A stretch of DNA of 64,000 nucleotides from Neoceratodus forsteri (GCA_016271365.2 CM057449.1:1569240501-1569304500); one strand, 5' to 3'. Shown: positions 44,510-56,265, numbered from the stretch's first letter. Numbers and translations: made by a program. Notes: a model not told the origin generated them from the sequence alone.

Positions 44510-46829
44510 TTAGTTCTTCCCTGAGAATGGGTAGATGTTCTTTTGGATACAAGACTGAATTGGGGGGGGGGGGAGTTGAGGGGGTGGTATGGAAGTAAAT
44601 TCCAGAGTGTGTCCTGTCTGGATTACCTGGAGAACCCATTCATCTGTAGTGATGTTTCGCCAGACCTCTAGGTGGAGGGCAAAGCGACTGTCCACAGCTT
44701 CAGAAGCTGGCAAGAGGAAGCTGGGGCAAAGAGCTGTCAAGTCAGACAGTAGGAAGCTGACTGGACCCTCTGGGAGGGTTGGACCGGGAGCCTTTTGACA
44801 TGGGGGTAGTGGTTCTGGACATGGGTTGAGACTTGTCTTCCACAAGCAGACTGTTTGTAGCCGCCCCTCTGTCAACCAGGGTACTGAAATTGAAAGGACG
44901 ACTAGGAACGGTAGTGACCTGACTGTTGGGAGGAATGGTACATGCCATGGACAGTTTGTAGTGTCCTACCTGAGGCCTGGAGGTTGTCCAGAAGAGTCTT
45001 GGTTTCCGAGCCAAAGAGTTTTGTGCCACTGAAAGGTACATTTAGGATTTTATGTTGCACATCCGGAGTAAAGCCCGAAACTCTAAGCCAGGCATGTCAT
45101 CTGAGGGTGATTACCAAGGCTAAAGTTTGGGACGAGGTGTCCACAGCATCACAGCCAGAACACAACAAATGTCGGGAGATGGAATTGCCGGTCGAGATGG
45201 TGTCCAAAAGCTGTTCTTTTTCCTGCGAAGGAGGCAGCTTGTTGACCAAATCAACAGCAGAGGACCATAGTGTGTGCTGGTGCTTGACCATATGTCCCAT
45301 ACAGTTAAGGATCCTTAAGTTCATGGTACCAGCTTGGTAGACCTTTTTCCCTATATAGTCCAAGTGTTGCGATTCTTTATCAGGAGGTAAGAAGTATGCC
45401 TGGGCCACTTGGTTCAATCATGAGCAGTGTTAATGACCATCAAATCCAATTCAGGCACCACCAAAAAGGGTGGTCAACCGAGGATTGGTACAAGTGGTCA
45501 GTCTTCCCAGGTATTGCCGGTATGGCAGAGGGTTGATGCCATGCTGCCAGAACAGCATTCTGGTAAGTCATAATCAAGGTCAGAACAACGACTACTGGTT
45601 CCTCCGGGAGCTCCAAGTAGCCCGCCATGTCCCTTATTTGCTTGTCCTGTTTAGTAGTTACAAATCCCATGGCCTTTTGTGTCTGACCCATCATATCATG
45701 GGAGGAAGGGTCATCTGGAGGAGAGGCTGCTGTCTGTCAGGCAGCATCCTCGTCCAGAGAGGAAATGGTTGAGGCCGTAGAAGGAGAGCGAGAAACTTCT
45801 TCTGGATCAAAGTAATCTTGCAGTTCCTCATCATAATCAGGATAGTAATCCTCTTCCAAGGACTGGGGGTAAGTCCTCGGAGAAGGGTCCTTGTCCTCAT
45901 GAAAACATCTGGGAGTGTGGGGATGGGAGAGCGGGATCCCTGAGAACTTTTCCAGGGTGGAGGTCATTGGTTGCCCTGCATCACTTGCAACCCCATTTGA
46001 ACGACGGTGGCCATGTCGACGGACGAGGTCGTCGAAGCAGGGGAGACTGACTGCCTCTGGGAGGTTAAGGGAATTATCGATGGAGTACGGCAGGGCAGAG
46101 TAAGCAGTCTAGAGCCTGGGGTATAAACATCAGGTCCTCTAGAGGGATCTGCTTGACCCCTATGGATAGTCACTTGGGAAGGAGGATATTTTGGAATAAC
46201 CATCAAGGAGAATCCCTTCTCCTTAATGACATAGCCTGAAGTTTTCGTAGACGGTGACTGGAATGGCGATAAGGAGAGTGCCTAAACATAGGTCTCGTCA
46301 ATGCACTGGAGAGACCCATAGAGGGACAGGTCACCATCGACGGAGAGTCCAAAGATGCCGTTATGGCATTGTTGACACCACAGATAGGGCGTCGGAAAGC
46401 ATTGTTGACGACAGGGTTGGTAAAGTTGTCGATGAAGATGATAATCTCGAGTGGGTCGTCAACGGTTGGTCACTGGTAAAAGTGGCCATCAATGAGTGCC
46501 TACTTGATGGAGAGGATTTCTCTTTGTCTTTTGATTTATGTTTTGAAGAATGTTTGTGAGGGTTTGTCAATGAAGGGTCTTTAGGGAGAGCATCCTTCTC
46601 CAGAAGAGCAAGCTTCTGCTCCATAAGATAGCTCTCGAATTCTTGTAGTCATCGATGTCTGGTTGCCTGGTTGAAAGCATGGCAATGACTGCAGGTGAGG
46701 GTGTTGTGTGAGGCCCCCCAGACACCTAACACAAGTCAAATAATTGTTGTAACAGTATATCTTCCTACCGTAATGACACTTCTGAAATAGGGCTGGAGAT
46801 TCTGGTTTGTCTTCTGACATCCATATCAT
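44510..46829 (-). pseudogene. F gag-like protein with zinc motif
   Basis: Start ATG at 46827-46829, MSEDKPESPALFQK. Then come CHYGRKI, LTCVRCLGGL and HPHLQSLPC, the Cys/His motif seen in C, D and E with its last part shifted in frame. Acidic and Ser-rich parts follow (DSFDALM-free spacer; STSSVDMATVVQMGLQ at about 45975-46025). The shared C-terminal block is recognisable at 45097-45180 as DAVDTSSQTLALVITLR. Several frameshifts. Confidence 0.72.
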
Positions 46830-47119
46830 CGATGATGAAGGGAGCAGTGAAAAAGCAGATCACATTTCGATTTCTCGTCGGTGAACAGTTGATTACAAGG
46901 AGAGATGAATCCACTGCATGCAGCGAGTTGAAGGCGGTAGGAAAAAAAAAATGACGATGTCTGGGGCTGCCCACACTTTATAGTCACTGAATTGATGAGG
47001 TCACTTGTGTGGGTGGCCCGTAGGCAAACACTGCTGATGAGATGCTGCCGTGTACAGGAGTGTCCTCTGGCGAGGACCCAAAAGTATTACCTGCGACAAG
47101 AGATACCCTTGAAGAAGAT

Positions 47120-49790
47120 CAGAGGGTAACAAACCCAATCAGGGAGGGGAACATTCTGGACCTGGTGCTGACGGATGGCAAACATGTCCAGAATGTAGGG
47201 GTGGAAGACCCCCTGGCAGAAAGCGACCACTGCACAGTGTGGTTCTCCCTTAATCTAGGAAAGGAGGTAGACAGAACAAAGACAAAAGTACTGGACTTCA
47301 AAAGGGCAGACTTTGGCAGGATGGGAAGCATACTGGAAGGACACCCTCACCAACATCTGCCCAGACATGCATGCCGAAAAGAAGTGGGCAGTCATCAAGA
47401 TGGGTCTGACAGAGGCCACTAACGCATGTACAGTGGAGTCTCCCAGGATGAAACCCACTTTTAAAGAACTCTGCAGTATGTTGCAGCATACCTACTGAAT
47501 AATGCAATGTAATTTCAGTTGTAATTAGTCCCTTATGTTATGCAGGAAACGATGGCATTCACTTCATCCTGACAGTGTCCTATTTTCCTGAGGGACAAAA
47601 GGAACTAATTGCCATTGAAATTACATTGCTTTATTCAATAGTTCTTCCGCTTCATTCTGCAGAATGCTACAAAATGCTGCAGAATTGGGTTTCGTCTTGG
47701 GGAATGCCACTGTACAAAGAGTCAAAGCAAAAAAGCCAGGATCAATAAACCAAGCTGGTTGAGCACGGAGGTAGTGGAGAGGGTGAGGGGGAAAAAAGAG
47801 CTGCCTTTAGAAGTTATGAGAGATCCAACTGAGAGGAGGACAGGGAGGAATATGTGAAGAAATCCAGGAAGGTGAGTAGAGTAGTAAGGGCAGCCAAGGC
47901 ATCAGGGGAACTGAGGCTGGCACAGGGGATCAGAGAAGGGGGGAAAAAATTTCTTCAGGTATATAAGGGAGAAGAGAAGCTGTAACGATCAGATTGTAAG
48001 GATCAAGAATGACTGAGGGTGGGCAGAAAAGGGGGCGAAGCAGGCAGAAGCACTCAATGAGTACTTCTGTTCGGTGTTTACCAGGAAGAGGGATGGGCCT
48101 GTGCCCCAGGGGAAAGCTGGAGTGGTTAGAAGGAGAGAGAGGGTTACAGATAGGGTGATCCCAGTGGGCAGAATGTTGGAGGGCCTTAGGTCCCTGTGGG
48201 TGGATAAGGTGCCAGGGCTGGATGGAGTGCATCCAAGGGTCCTGAAGGAGTTGGCAGAGGTCCTGGTGGGACCACTGGCAGACTTGTTCAACACCTCCTT
48301 GGGTACTGGGTGCATGCCTAGGGACTGGAAGATGGTGCATGTGGTGCCCCTCCATAAGAGCATACCCAGGGACGAACTAGGGAACTACAGACTGGTGAGC
48401 CTTACTGCCATTGTGGGGAAGCTAATGGAAGCTATCCTTAAGGAGAGACTGGTGAGATTTCTGGAGAAGGTCTCCAGGATAGCAGGCAACATGGGTCTGT
48501 CTCAGGCAGATCCTGTCAGACAAATCTCGTTGACTTTTTTGATTGGGTGATGCAGGCACTGGATAGGGGCCATTGGTGGATATCCTTTACCTGGACTTCA
48601 GCAAGGCCTTTGATTCGGTGCCTCATGGAAGGCTGACCAGCAAATTGAGTAGCCTAGGAGCGGGGGAAAAAATGGCTGGGTGGGTCAAAAGCTGGTTACA
48701 GGACAGGCAGCAAAGGGCAGTCATTGGCGGAGAGCTCTTGGAGCCCAGAGCTGTAACTAATAAGGTCCCACAAGGCTCGGTGCTAGGACTGGTGCTGTTT
48801 AACATCTTCATTGCGGACATATTGGATGAGATAAAGAGTAAAATCAGCCTCTTCACAGACGATACAAAGATCTGTGCAGAGGTGGATAATGGGGAAGGGG
48901 GTAAAGTTCTACAAGAGGATTTGGCAAGGCTTGAGCGCTGGTCAGACACATGGAAACTGGAGTTCAACACTAAGAAGTGCAAAGTATTACACTTGGGTGC
49001 CAGAAACCCTGGGAATAGCTACTGGCTGGGCGGAGTGTAGTTATCCACTTCACTGGAGGAAAAGGATCTTGGGGTACTAGTAACAGGACATGAACCACTC
49101 GGCACAGTGTAGGAGTGCAGCGGCAAAGGTAAATAGAATGCTGGGGTGCATCACCAGGGAAATGACCTCTAGGCGAGAGGAAGTCATTCTGCCCCTGTAC
49201 AAGTCCCTGGTGAGATCACATCTGAAGTACTGCGTGCAGTTCTGGTGCCCCTATTTGAAAAGGGACATGAAGCTACTGGACGAGGTCCAACGTAGGGTCA
49301 CAAAGATGATCCTTGGACTGGGGGACAAACCATAGGAGGAGCGACTAAGGCAGCTCAACATGTATTCCCTGGAGGATAGAAGGGGGAGAGGGGATATGAT
49401 TGAGACCTTCAAGTACTTAAAGGGCATGAACAGAGTTACAACTGTGGGTATGTTTAGATTAAAAGGAGGGAGGGACACAGTCTGAAACTGGAGGGATGAA
49501 GATTCAGGAGGGAAATGAGGGGGCATGAGGGGGCACTATTTCATGGAAAGGGTGGTGGCAGGGTGGAATACGCTGCCAGAGGAGGTGGTGGTATCATTGA
49601 GGTCGGTGGGCAGCCTTAAGAGGGGGTGGGACAAGAGCAAAGGAAGAATCAATACTGAGGGGAGACCGGGGAGGGGAGTGACAGAGCTAGGAGGAAATAA
49701 ACTGGAAGGGCAGGCAAGGGAAGGGGGGCTGCTGCAGTTTAACAGACTGGGTGCTGCACACTCACGCAGACTCGATAGACCATAAGGCCT
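47120..49790 (+). pseudogene. LINE ORF2: endonuclease end, reverse transcriptase, C-terminus
   Basis: Order of parts: NILDLVLTDGKHVQNV and AESDHCTVWFSL (SDH box of the APE endonuclease, 47150-47250), then a linker. The fingers hold DKVPGLDGVHPRVLKELA and LGNYRLVSLTAIVGKLME (48205-48435). The palm has LYLDFSKAFDSVPHGRL (motif A), PQGSVLGLVLFNIF and the active-site loop FTDDTKI (48580-48875). The C-terminal block VRSHLKYCVQFWCPYLKRD lies at 49210-49265. The first aspartate of A and the DD pair are intact. Breaks lie near 47310, 48550, 49040 and 49335. Confidence 0.84.
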
Positions 49791-49830
49791 GTATCTGCTG
49801 GCAATTTTATATATTCATATGAATCTCTGC
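47120..49830 (+). mobile_element. CR1-like LINE, 5'-truncated
   Basis: 2.7 kb on the plus strand, beginning abruptly at the right end of F inside the endonuclease domain. It ends near 49825 in ATTTTATATATTCATATG. The frame is broken by several stops and frameshifts. Non-LTR clade from the motifs is CR1/L2-like. Confidence 0.82.
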
Positions 49831-50339
49831 AAAGTTAAGATGGTAGAATGCACATTTAGAAGGCTCTTGTGCTCAAAGTGGACAAGAAGAAAAAATTACT
49901 CACCTTAGTAATGTTGTTTCTTCTAATGGAGTCTTGCTGTATTCTGACAGTAGCAGCAGTGAGTCCCAACCTTCGAACTGCCCTGGAGATAAAAGAGTTA
50001 ACTTTCCATGGCAGGCATGGAATGCTGAGCTCGAGCTCGGTTGAGACTCTGTCTGTTGCTGTTTAAACTCAAACCGTCAGATCTTTACGAGCTAAACTCA
50101 CTAAGGTCCTGTGTGGAAGCTGTAAACCTACACTAGCCAACTGGCTACTAAACATAAAACACATTTTTTGGTCCCAAAACAAAGACTCAAGTCAGGAGAC
50201 CCAAAAAATGAAAAACACATCACCAACTCACCCCAAGAAAAGAGGGGTGAAAACAACAAGGTGGGCACCTACTGAGTGCCAACACTGCACTGCCCACCCA
50301 CATCCCAAAAACAGAGGTTCTGAGAGGGGCAGGCGGGAG

Positions 50340-50440
50340 GTCAGAATACAGCAAGACTCCATTAGAAGAAACAACATTACTAAGGTGAGTAATTTTTTCT
50401 TCAAACAACATGAAGTCTTGCTGTATTCTGACAGTAGCAG
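50340..50440 (+). repeat. E internal complementary region
   Basis: Joined complements of the ends: ACTAAGGTGAGTAATTTTTT, then CTTCAAACAACATGAAGTC. Confidence 0.87.
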
Positions 50441-50499
50441 ACTACAAAGCAGTACCTCCATGGAGGAGGGACAGAACCTACTTAGGAAATAGGCTCTGA

Positions 50500-51934
50500 A
50501 GCACAGCTGTGCCAAACCGAGCATCACTTCTAGCCTGGATATCCAGGGAGTAATGCTTGGTAAAAAGTGTGAACTGTTTTCCAGGTAGCTGCTTGACATA
50601 TCTCTAGAATAGGGATGTCCCTGGCAGCAGCCAGGGAAGCAGCTGTACCTCTGGTAGAGTGAGCTCTCAGGCCTCAGGGAGGAACCTTACCCAGTTTTTC
50701 ATAACAAAATTGGATACAAGAGACAATCCACCTGGCAATGGATCTTTTAGTGGCAGGTTTCCCTTTACCAACCTCACCATAAGTGAGGAACAGTTGGAGG
50801 GAGTCAAACCTGTGACCCTTGGTACACTCTATGTAGTAGCTAAGGGCTCTTTCACATCTAAACTGTGCAGCCTCCTCTCGCCAGAGGAGGAATGGTCAGT
50901 GAAGTACACAGGAAGAGACACAAATTGATTAAGGTGGAAATCTGAAATCACCTTAGGCAAGAACTTCCCGTTAGTCCTGAGGACCACCTTATCTCTATGA
51001 AAGGAGATAAAATCAGGCTCCACTGACAAAGCTTGTCATTCACTTATGCGTCTGGCAGAAGTGATGGCTACCAGAAACACAGTTTTCCTAGTCAAGTACT
51101 TAAGCTCTGCTGAAGACAAAGGCTCAAAAAGGGGTGCATAAGCTGAGCAATGCAAACATTAAGGTCCCAAGCAGGGGCAGGGTCCCTGAATGGAGGGTTG
51201 GTGTGAAGCAATCCCTTGAAAAACTTGGAGAATACTGGGTGAGCTGAAAGAGAAGAGGGCTTACCTGCTGAAATAAAAGCAGAAACAGCTGCCAGATGCA
51301 CCTTCAGTGTAGCTGGTCTGAGCCCCAAGCTATTTAAATGGACCATATAATCAAGGACTGTGGGCAGATCAGCAGACTCTGGGGAAATATGCTTCCCAGA
51401 GCACCACATGGAAAATATTTTCCATTTGGAATTATAAGTAGCCCTGGTGGAAGGTTTTCTAGAAGCCTCAGAATATCCATTACACCTTGGGAGAGAGCGA
51501 AAATCAGCAAACTCTAACTCTTCAAGAGCCAGGCCTTGAGATTGAGAGATTTGAGGTTCGGGTACCAAACCCTCCCCTGAGCACAGGTTAACAGGTTGTA
51601 ATTCCTGGGAAGACACAGAGGAAGATGGACTGCTAAGGACAGTAGGAGTGGATACCAGGGCTGTCTGGCCCAGTCTGGAGCAATCAGGATCATCTTGCAG
51701 GGTTGAGATCTGATTTTGACTAGCACTTTGAATAGGAGAGGGAAGTGGGGAAAAGCATACAGGAACTTCCCTTCCCAACTGAGAACTAAGGCATCCAGGG
51801 GGACTGAGCCCAACACTGGGGGCCTGCAGCAAAAAAGGGGAAGTTGGTGATTGTCTGGGGCTGCAAAAAGATCTATCTGCGGGGTGCCCCATCTGGAGAA
51901 TATCACCTCCAAGACCAGGGGGTCCAGTGACCAT
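50500..51934 (-). pseudogene. E tyrosine recombinase
   Basis: The frame 51092-51934 holds the core-binding half (TRATYNSKWKIFSMWC, ATLKVHLAAVSAFISAG, FKGLLHTNPPFRDPAP). A piece at 50829-51029 holds FHRDKVVLRTNGKFLPKV. The C-terminal boxes are RAHSTRGTAASLAAA (50620-50670), ATWKTVHTF and KHYSLDIQAR (50530-50590), the last two split by a one-base shift in a run of T. The N-terminus overlaps RNase H in another frame. Catalytic R (in the 51030-51080 region), H, R and Y can all be traced. Confidence 0.84.
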
Positions 51935-53272
51935 TCATGATGGCCCTGGGATATCCTGCTGAGAGCATCTGCCAGGACATTGTCCTTGCCTGGGAGGTGA
52001 ACTGCAATGAGGGAGGTGTTCAGGGAGTAAGCCAAAGACCACAACTTCATTGCTTCGGTGCACAAGGCCGTAGACTGAGTGCCTCCTTGCTTGTTGATGT
52101 ACCACATTGTGGTGGTGCTGTCTGTTTTGACCTGGATAACTTTGTTCTGAACAGATTTGAAAAAAGCTTGAAGTGCTAGAAATACTGCTCTGAGTTCCAA
52201 CAGATTGATGTGAAGCAGAGATTCCTGAGGGGACCACAACCCCTGGGTGGTCAGGTCTACCCATGTGAGCCCCCCACCCCAAGAGGGAGGCATCTGTAGT
52301 AAGGATTAAAGAGTTAGACTGAGTGACAAAGGGAACCCCTTGTCTCAGATTGTTCTGATCCTGCCACCACTGTAGTGCCCGGATCAGGGTTCGAGTTACT
52401 GGGATCAATTTGGTCAGAGGGTCCTTCCTTTGAGACCAGAAGGCTCTCAAATGGAACTGAATGTCCCTCATCTGAAATCTTGCTCCCTGCACTACTGCTG
52501 TAGAAGCAGCCATGTGTCCCAGGAGCTTTAGAAAATGCCTTGTTGGTCGAGACACCTGCAGGGTGAATGAGGAGGCCAGAGAGACAAGGGTCCTTGCCCT
52601 GTCCAGGGGAAGGAAGGCTCTGGCCTTTTCTGTGTCTAGCTCTGCGCCTATGAAGGTGAGGTGCTGGACAGGCTCTAGAACTGACTTTGAAAGATTCAGA
52701 AGGAAACCCAAAGAAGTGAGCAGTTGCTGAGTTATCTGTAAGTGTAACTTGACTTGGTCTGGGGACTGGCCTACTATGAGCCAGTCGTCCAGGTAAGGGA
52801 AGATGGTAATCCTTCGCCTTCTTAGAGAAGCAACTATCACTGTCAGGCATTTTGTGAATACCCTTGGAGCAGAGGTGAGGCCAAAGGGCATTGCTCTGAA
52901 CTGGTAATGGCCTGAGGGCAGCTCGAACCTGAGGTACTTTTGATGGGAGCTTCTGATGAGAATATGGAAGTAGGCATCCTTGAGGTCCAGGGACACTAGC
53001 CAGTCCCCTGGCCTTAGAGAGGGTAGAATAATTCCCAGAGTCACCATTTTGAATTTTGGTTTTAAAAGGTGCTTGTTTAAGTATCTGAGATCCAGGATGG
53101 GCCGCCATTCTCCTGTCTTTTTTGGGGTAAGGAAGTACCTGGAGTACAATCCTTTGCCCTGGTGTAGGGGTGGAACCCTTTCCACAGCTCTGAGAGCTAG
53201 GAGGGAAGAGACCTCTGCCTCTAAGGCAAGTGTCTCTGAAGGATTTGCAGGTGGAAAGGATCTGGTTCTCAT
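51514..53272 (-). pseudogene. E reverse transcriptase and RNase H
   Basis: A 445-codon frame (51935-53272) carries the complete RT: WRPILDLRYLNKHLLKPKF, GDWLVSLDLKDAYFHI (motif A), ITIFPYLDDWLIVGQ (YxDD), FIGAELDTEKARAFLP (thumb), and the start of RNase H, LILTTDASLLGWGAHMG. A one-base shift near 52270 moves RNase H to the frame 51514-52293. That frame has HINLLELRAVFLALQAFF, VKTDSTTTMWYINKQGG and GKDNVLADALSR. All four RNase H acidic positions appear present. This is the best polymerase in the window, with apparently only this break. Confidence 0.9.
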
Positions 53273-53491
53273 CTTTGGGAACGTTTTGAAGCTGAGAACC
53301 AGTCCCTGGCTTACTACTTCCAGGACCCATTTGTCTGATGTCAGAGACTCCCAGTCCTGAAAAAGTAAGCCAGCCTGCCCCTACAGGTAGCTTGAGAATC
53401 GGCCCTGCAACCCCATCAGGGTGCCTGTTTGGCAGGGGCTTTGGGCTGAGAGGTGGAAGCAGGCCTGCTTGTACCCCATCTGCCTCTCCCT

Positions 53492-55000
53492 CTAAAGAAC
53501 CCCCTCTGGGCATAAGCAGAAGAGGAGGCCTGGGCTTGGTAAAAGGCCTATAAAAAGGCCTGCCCCGCCTCTGGGAAGCTGCCTTTGAGGAGTGGCCTGC
53601 CTTTCCTTGGCCTGTGCACTCCTATAGGTGGTCCTATACTCGTCCATTTTCATCATGTAATTCTCTGTCTGCTCCCCAAACAGAGAATTACCCACAACAG
53701 GAAAATCCATGGCCTTAGTCTGGGTATCCTGTGACAGGCCAGTACATCTGAGTCAAGCCATTCTTCGAAGTGCCACAGATGTAGCCATGACTCTAGATGA
53801 CACATCAATGGAGTCCACTGCAGCATGGAATTGCACCTTGGATGCCTCAATACCATCAGCAGCCACCTGCTCCAGCTCCTTGGCAAGCTGGGCAGGGACC
53901 TGTTTTGCTAAAGCCATAACAGTGTCCCATCTGGATTTTTGATACCTAGCAGTATAGGCCATATAATTGGCCTGTCTGAGTCCCAAGGATGCTGCCATGT
54001 ACTGTTTCTTTGCCATGGCATCAATCCTCCTGGAGTTCTTGTCCGGGGGGTGTGAAGCCAAGGGAATGTTTGCCTTATCACAGGTTGCAGCCTGCACTAC
54101 TCCAACATGGCTGCACTGCTGTGTAAGGAACTCCGTGTCTGAGCCTGACAATGTATACCTCTTGTCCATTCTTTTATCCACAGGAGGTATAGTGTTAGGA
54201 GTCTTTAAAATCTTAAATGTCTGTTTCTCAAAAGATTTGTGCAAGGGAATAGACAGCCTCCTAGACTCTGGGATATCCATCATTTCTACACAGTCAGGCT
54301 CCTCCTGGTCATCCACAGCTTCTTCCATAGGAAGCTGGAGGGTTTCAGCCACTTTTTTATAAAACATGAAATGGGAGGGGGACTCAGAAAGCCTAGGAGG
54401 AGACACTCCTGAAGGTCTGTCTGGGGAGATGTCCGGGTCAATACGCACATCCAGACTTTCAAAACCACATTCACTTTCCTCATACTCCTCCGGTTCATAA
54501 AATTCCTCTAAATCATACTCTTGAACCGGTGGAACCGGCCGAACGAAGCGCCTGCCTGATGGTGCCGGTTCGGTCGGAACCGGGGAAAGCGACTGTACAA
54601 TTTTGATCGCTTTGGCTATTTCTTCAGCGGTTGGAGAGGAAAGTTTTGGCTCCACACCAGCTGATTTTTCTTTCTAGTTCTTTAGCCGAACCGATTTCTC
54701 AGAATCGGCTCTCCTTTGGTTCGGAAGTCTCGCCCTGGTCAAAGGGCACTCCTTCTGGTTTGGTTTGAACCGAACCGGCTGGCCATCCAGTTCAGCGGAC
54801 TTTTGGCCTCCCTTTCCTGAGCCTACCAACTCTCTTTCTAGGGTAGCTGCAGGAATTTTTACAAATCTGGCAGTCTGCATTGAGGTGGTCAAACCCCAGA
54901 CAACAAACACAGGTGGTGTGGGGGTCAGCCTTGGCAAAGACTTCCCACACACACACTACAGTGTTGAAACCCAGTAGGCCCAGTTTTCTTTTGGGTTCTC
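53492..55000 (-). pseudogene. E gag-like protein with zinc motif
   Basis: The N-terminal zinc motif is at 54860-54930: PHTTCVCCLGFDHLNADC plus QICKNSC, in a frame shifted from what follows. Next is a 300-codon acidic frame, 53753-54655, from MEPKLSSPTAEEIAKA through an acidic stretch (QEYDLEEFYEPEEYEE) to SIDVSSRVMATSVALRRMAW, the shared gag block. After a frameshift near 53755, 53492-53710 gives the C-terminus (MDFPVVGNSLFGEQTENYMM). The NSLFG motif corresponds to SYLFGP in family A. Confidence 0.8.
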
Positions 55001-56154
55001 AGACATTGTGCCAGTCCTAACCAAACTTACCCTTTATGGCAATCCGCCAGGCAAGACCCTCTTATCGGTTCCTGACCATGTCACGGTCGTGGAAAAAAAC
55101 GTAATAAAATCTGTTTTTTAGAACCGATAAGAACCGGTAACCACACTCTAAAAGTACAATTTAAGATTTTTTAAACAACTCGATCGGTTCAAACCAAACC
55201 GATGAACCGTTTACAAGTTCCACACAGAATAGACAAAATAACCTATCTAGTACTCACAAATACCACAGACAGAGACTGAACCGACAGGTTACGGTTTAAA
55301 TTCGGTCGAAAACCGAGAAAAGCGGTACTTTAACTGACAAACTGAACTGAGCAGAAGGAGAAATCTCCGAAGCGACTGTTCAGTGAGGCGGAGTAAAGAA
55401 TCTGACGGTTTGAATTTAAACAGCAACAGACAGAGTCTCAACCGAGCTCGAGCTCAGCGTTCCATGCCTGGCATGGAAAGTTAACTCGTTCATCTCCGGG
55501 GCAGTTCGAAGATTGGGACTCACTGCTGCTACTGTCAGAATACAGCAAGACTTCATGTTGTTTGAACTAAAGAATCAAAACAAAATCCAAGGGACAGACA
55601 GAAGGAGAGACTGGAACTACTACCTTCTTGCCACTTCAGAGTGGGACAGGAAAAAGGAGCATGTCCCAGCACCTAGATGTGGGACCAGCACACAGCTCAA
55701 CAGGCAGAGCAGAACAGGAGAAAGAATCCCTTGACACCCACCTCTCCCTGCACCTTGTAGTGAGGCTATGCTGCCAGTTGGCAGAGGCTGGAGACATATG
55801 CAAGGTGGAGACTGAGGTCACAACAGCTCTAGCAGATAAAACCAGAAACCTTCTAGTAGGAAAGGGAGGAGCATTAGGAATGAAAAGAATACAAAAACAT
55901 ACTTTTTTTTTTGAATGAGGGTATGAAACACTCAATTTTTTTTTAATATAACAGGATAAAAACCAGAAGTTTGGAAGAGGGCACGAAGGCCCAATGCCAA
56001 CTGAAGATGGAAGTAAAAAAAAATAAAAAACAGAGCTAACTCTCCAAGGCAGAGAGAGCTCTGAGGGAGTGGTAAGAAGATGCCATGTGCACAGCATCAC
56101 AGGGTGAGCAGCCCGGAGGCCCTGGCTCTTACTTGAGCGGGGGATGGTGGACAG

Positions 56155-56265
56155 GCATGTGAATAAATGATGAACATATTCTGGAAGATCAACAATTACG
56201 ATGAGTTTGTAATTTTCACATCTCTGAAAAATCAATCTCACCATTCATTCCCACTTATGGGTCAG
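56155..56265 (+). repeat. D3 internal complementary region
   Basis: AATATTCTGGAAGATCAACAA-like left-end complement (the actual text starts with ACATATTCTGGAAGATCAAC) joined, at TTTTCAC|ATCTCTG, to the right-end complement with CTCACCATTCATTCCCACTT. Confidence 0.74.

Larger units (their letters stand above)
41354..47119 (-). mobile_element. DIRS retrotransposon F, full length
   Basis: 5.77 kb. Left end AGTACATTTGCATACTTACC, right end GATACCCTTGAAGAAGAT. ITRs at 41354-41555 and about 46960-47119 share, inverted, the GGGCTGCCCACAC and AAACACTGCTGATGAGA blocks. ICR at 41683-41775. Genes on the minus strand in normal order. Related to family C in its ends. Outside bases are AA on the left and C on the right. 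Confidence 0.88.
49886..55566 (-). mobile_element. DIRS retrotransposon E, best-preserved copy
   Basis: 5.68 kb. ITRs at 49886-50084 and 55384-55566 are about 95% alike by eye, the least diverged pair here. ICR at 50340-50440. Long frames for gag (300 codons) and RT (445 codons). Left junction ACAA-GAA-GAAAAA, right junction GTTT-GAA-CTAAAG: GAA is at both ends and also at the joined-end point of the ICR. Confidence 0.9.

Noticed and set aside
48623..48982. 119-codon minus-strand frame
   Set aside because: Antisense of the LINE reverse transcriptase palm domain.
52314..53513. 399-codon minus-strand frame in element E
   Set aside because: Shadow frame of the reverse transcriptase in 51935-53272, which has all the catalytic motifs. 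This one has none.
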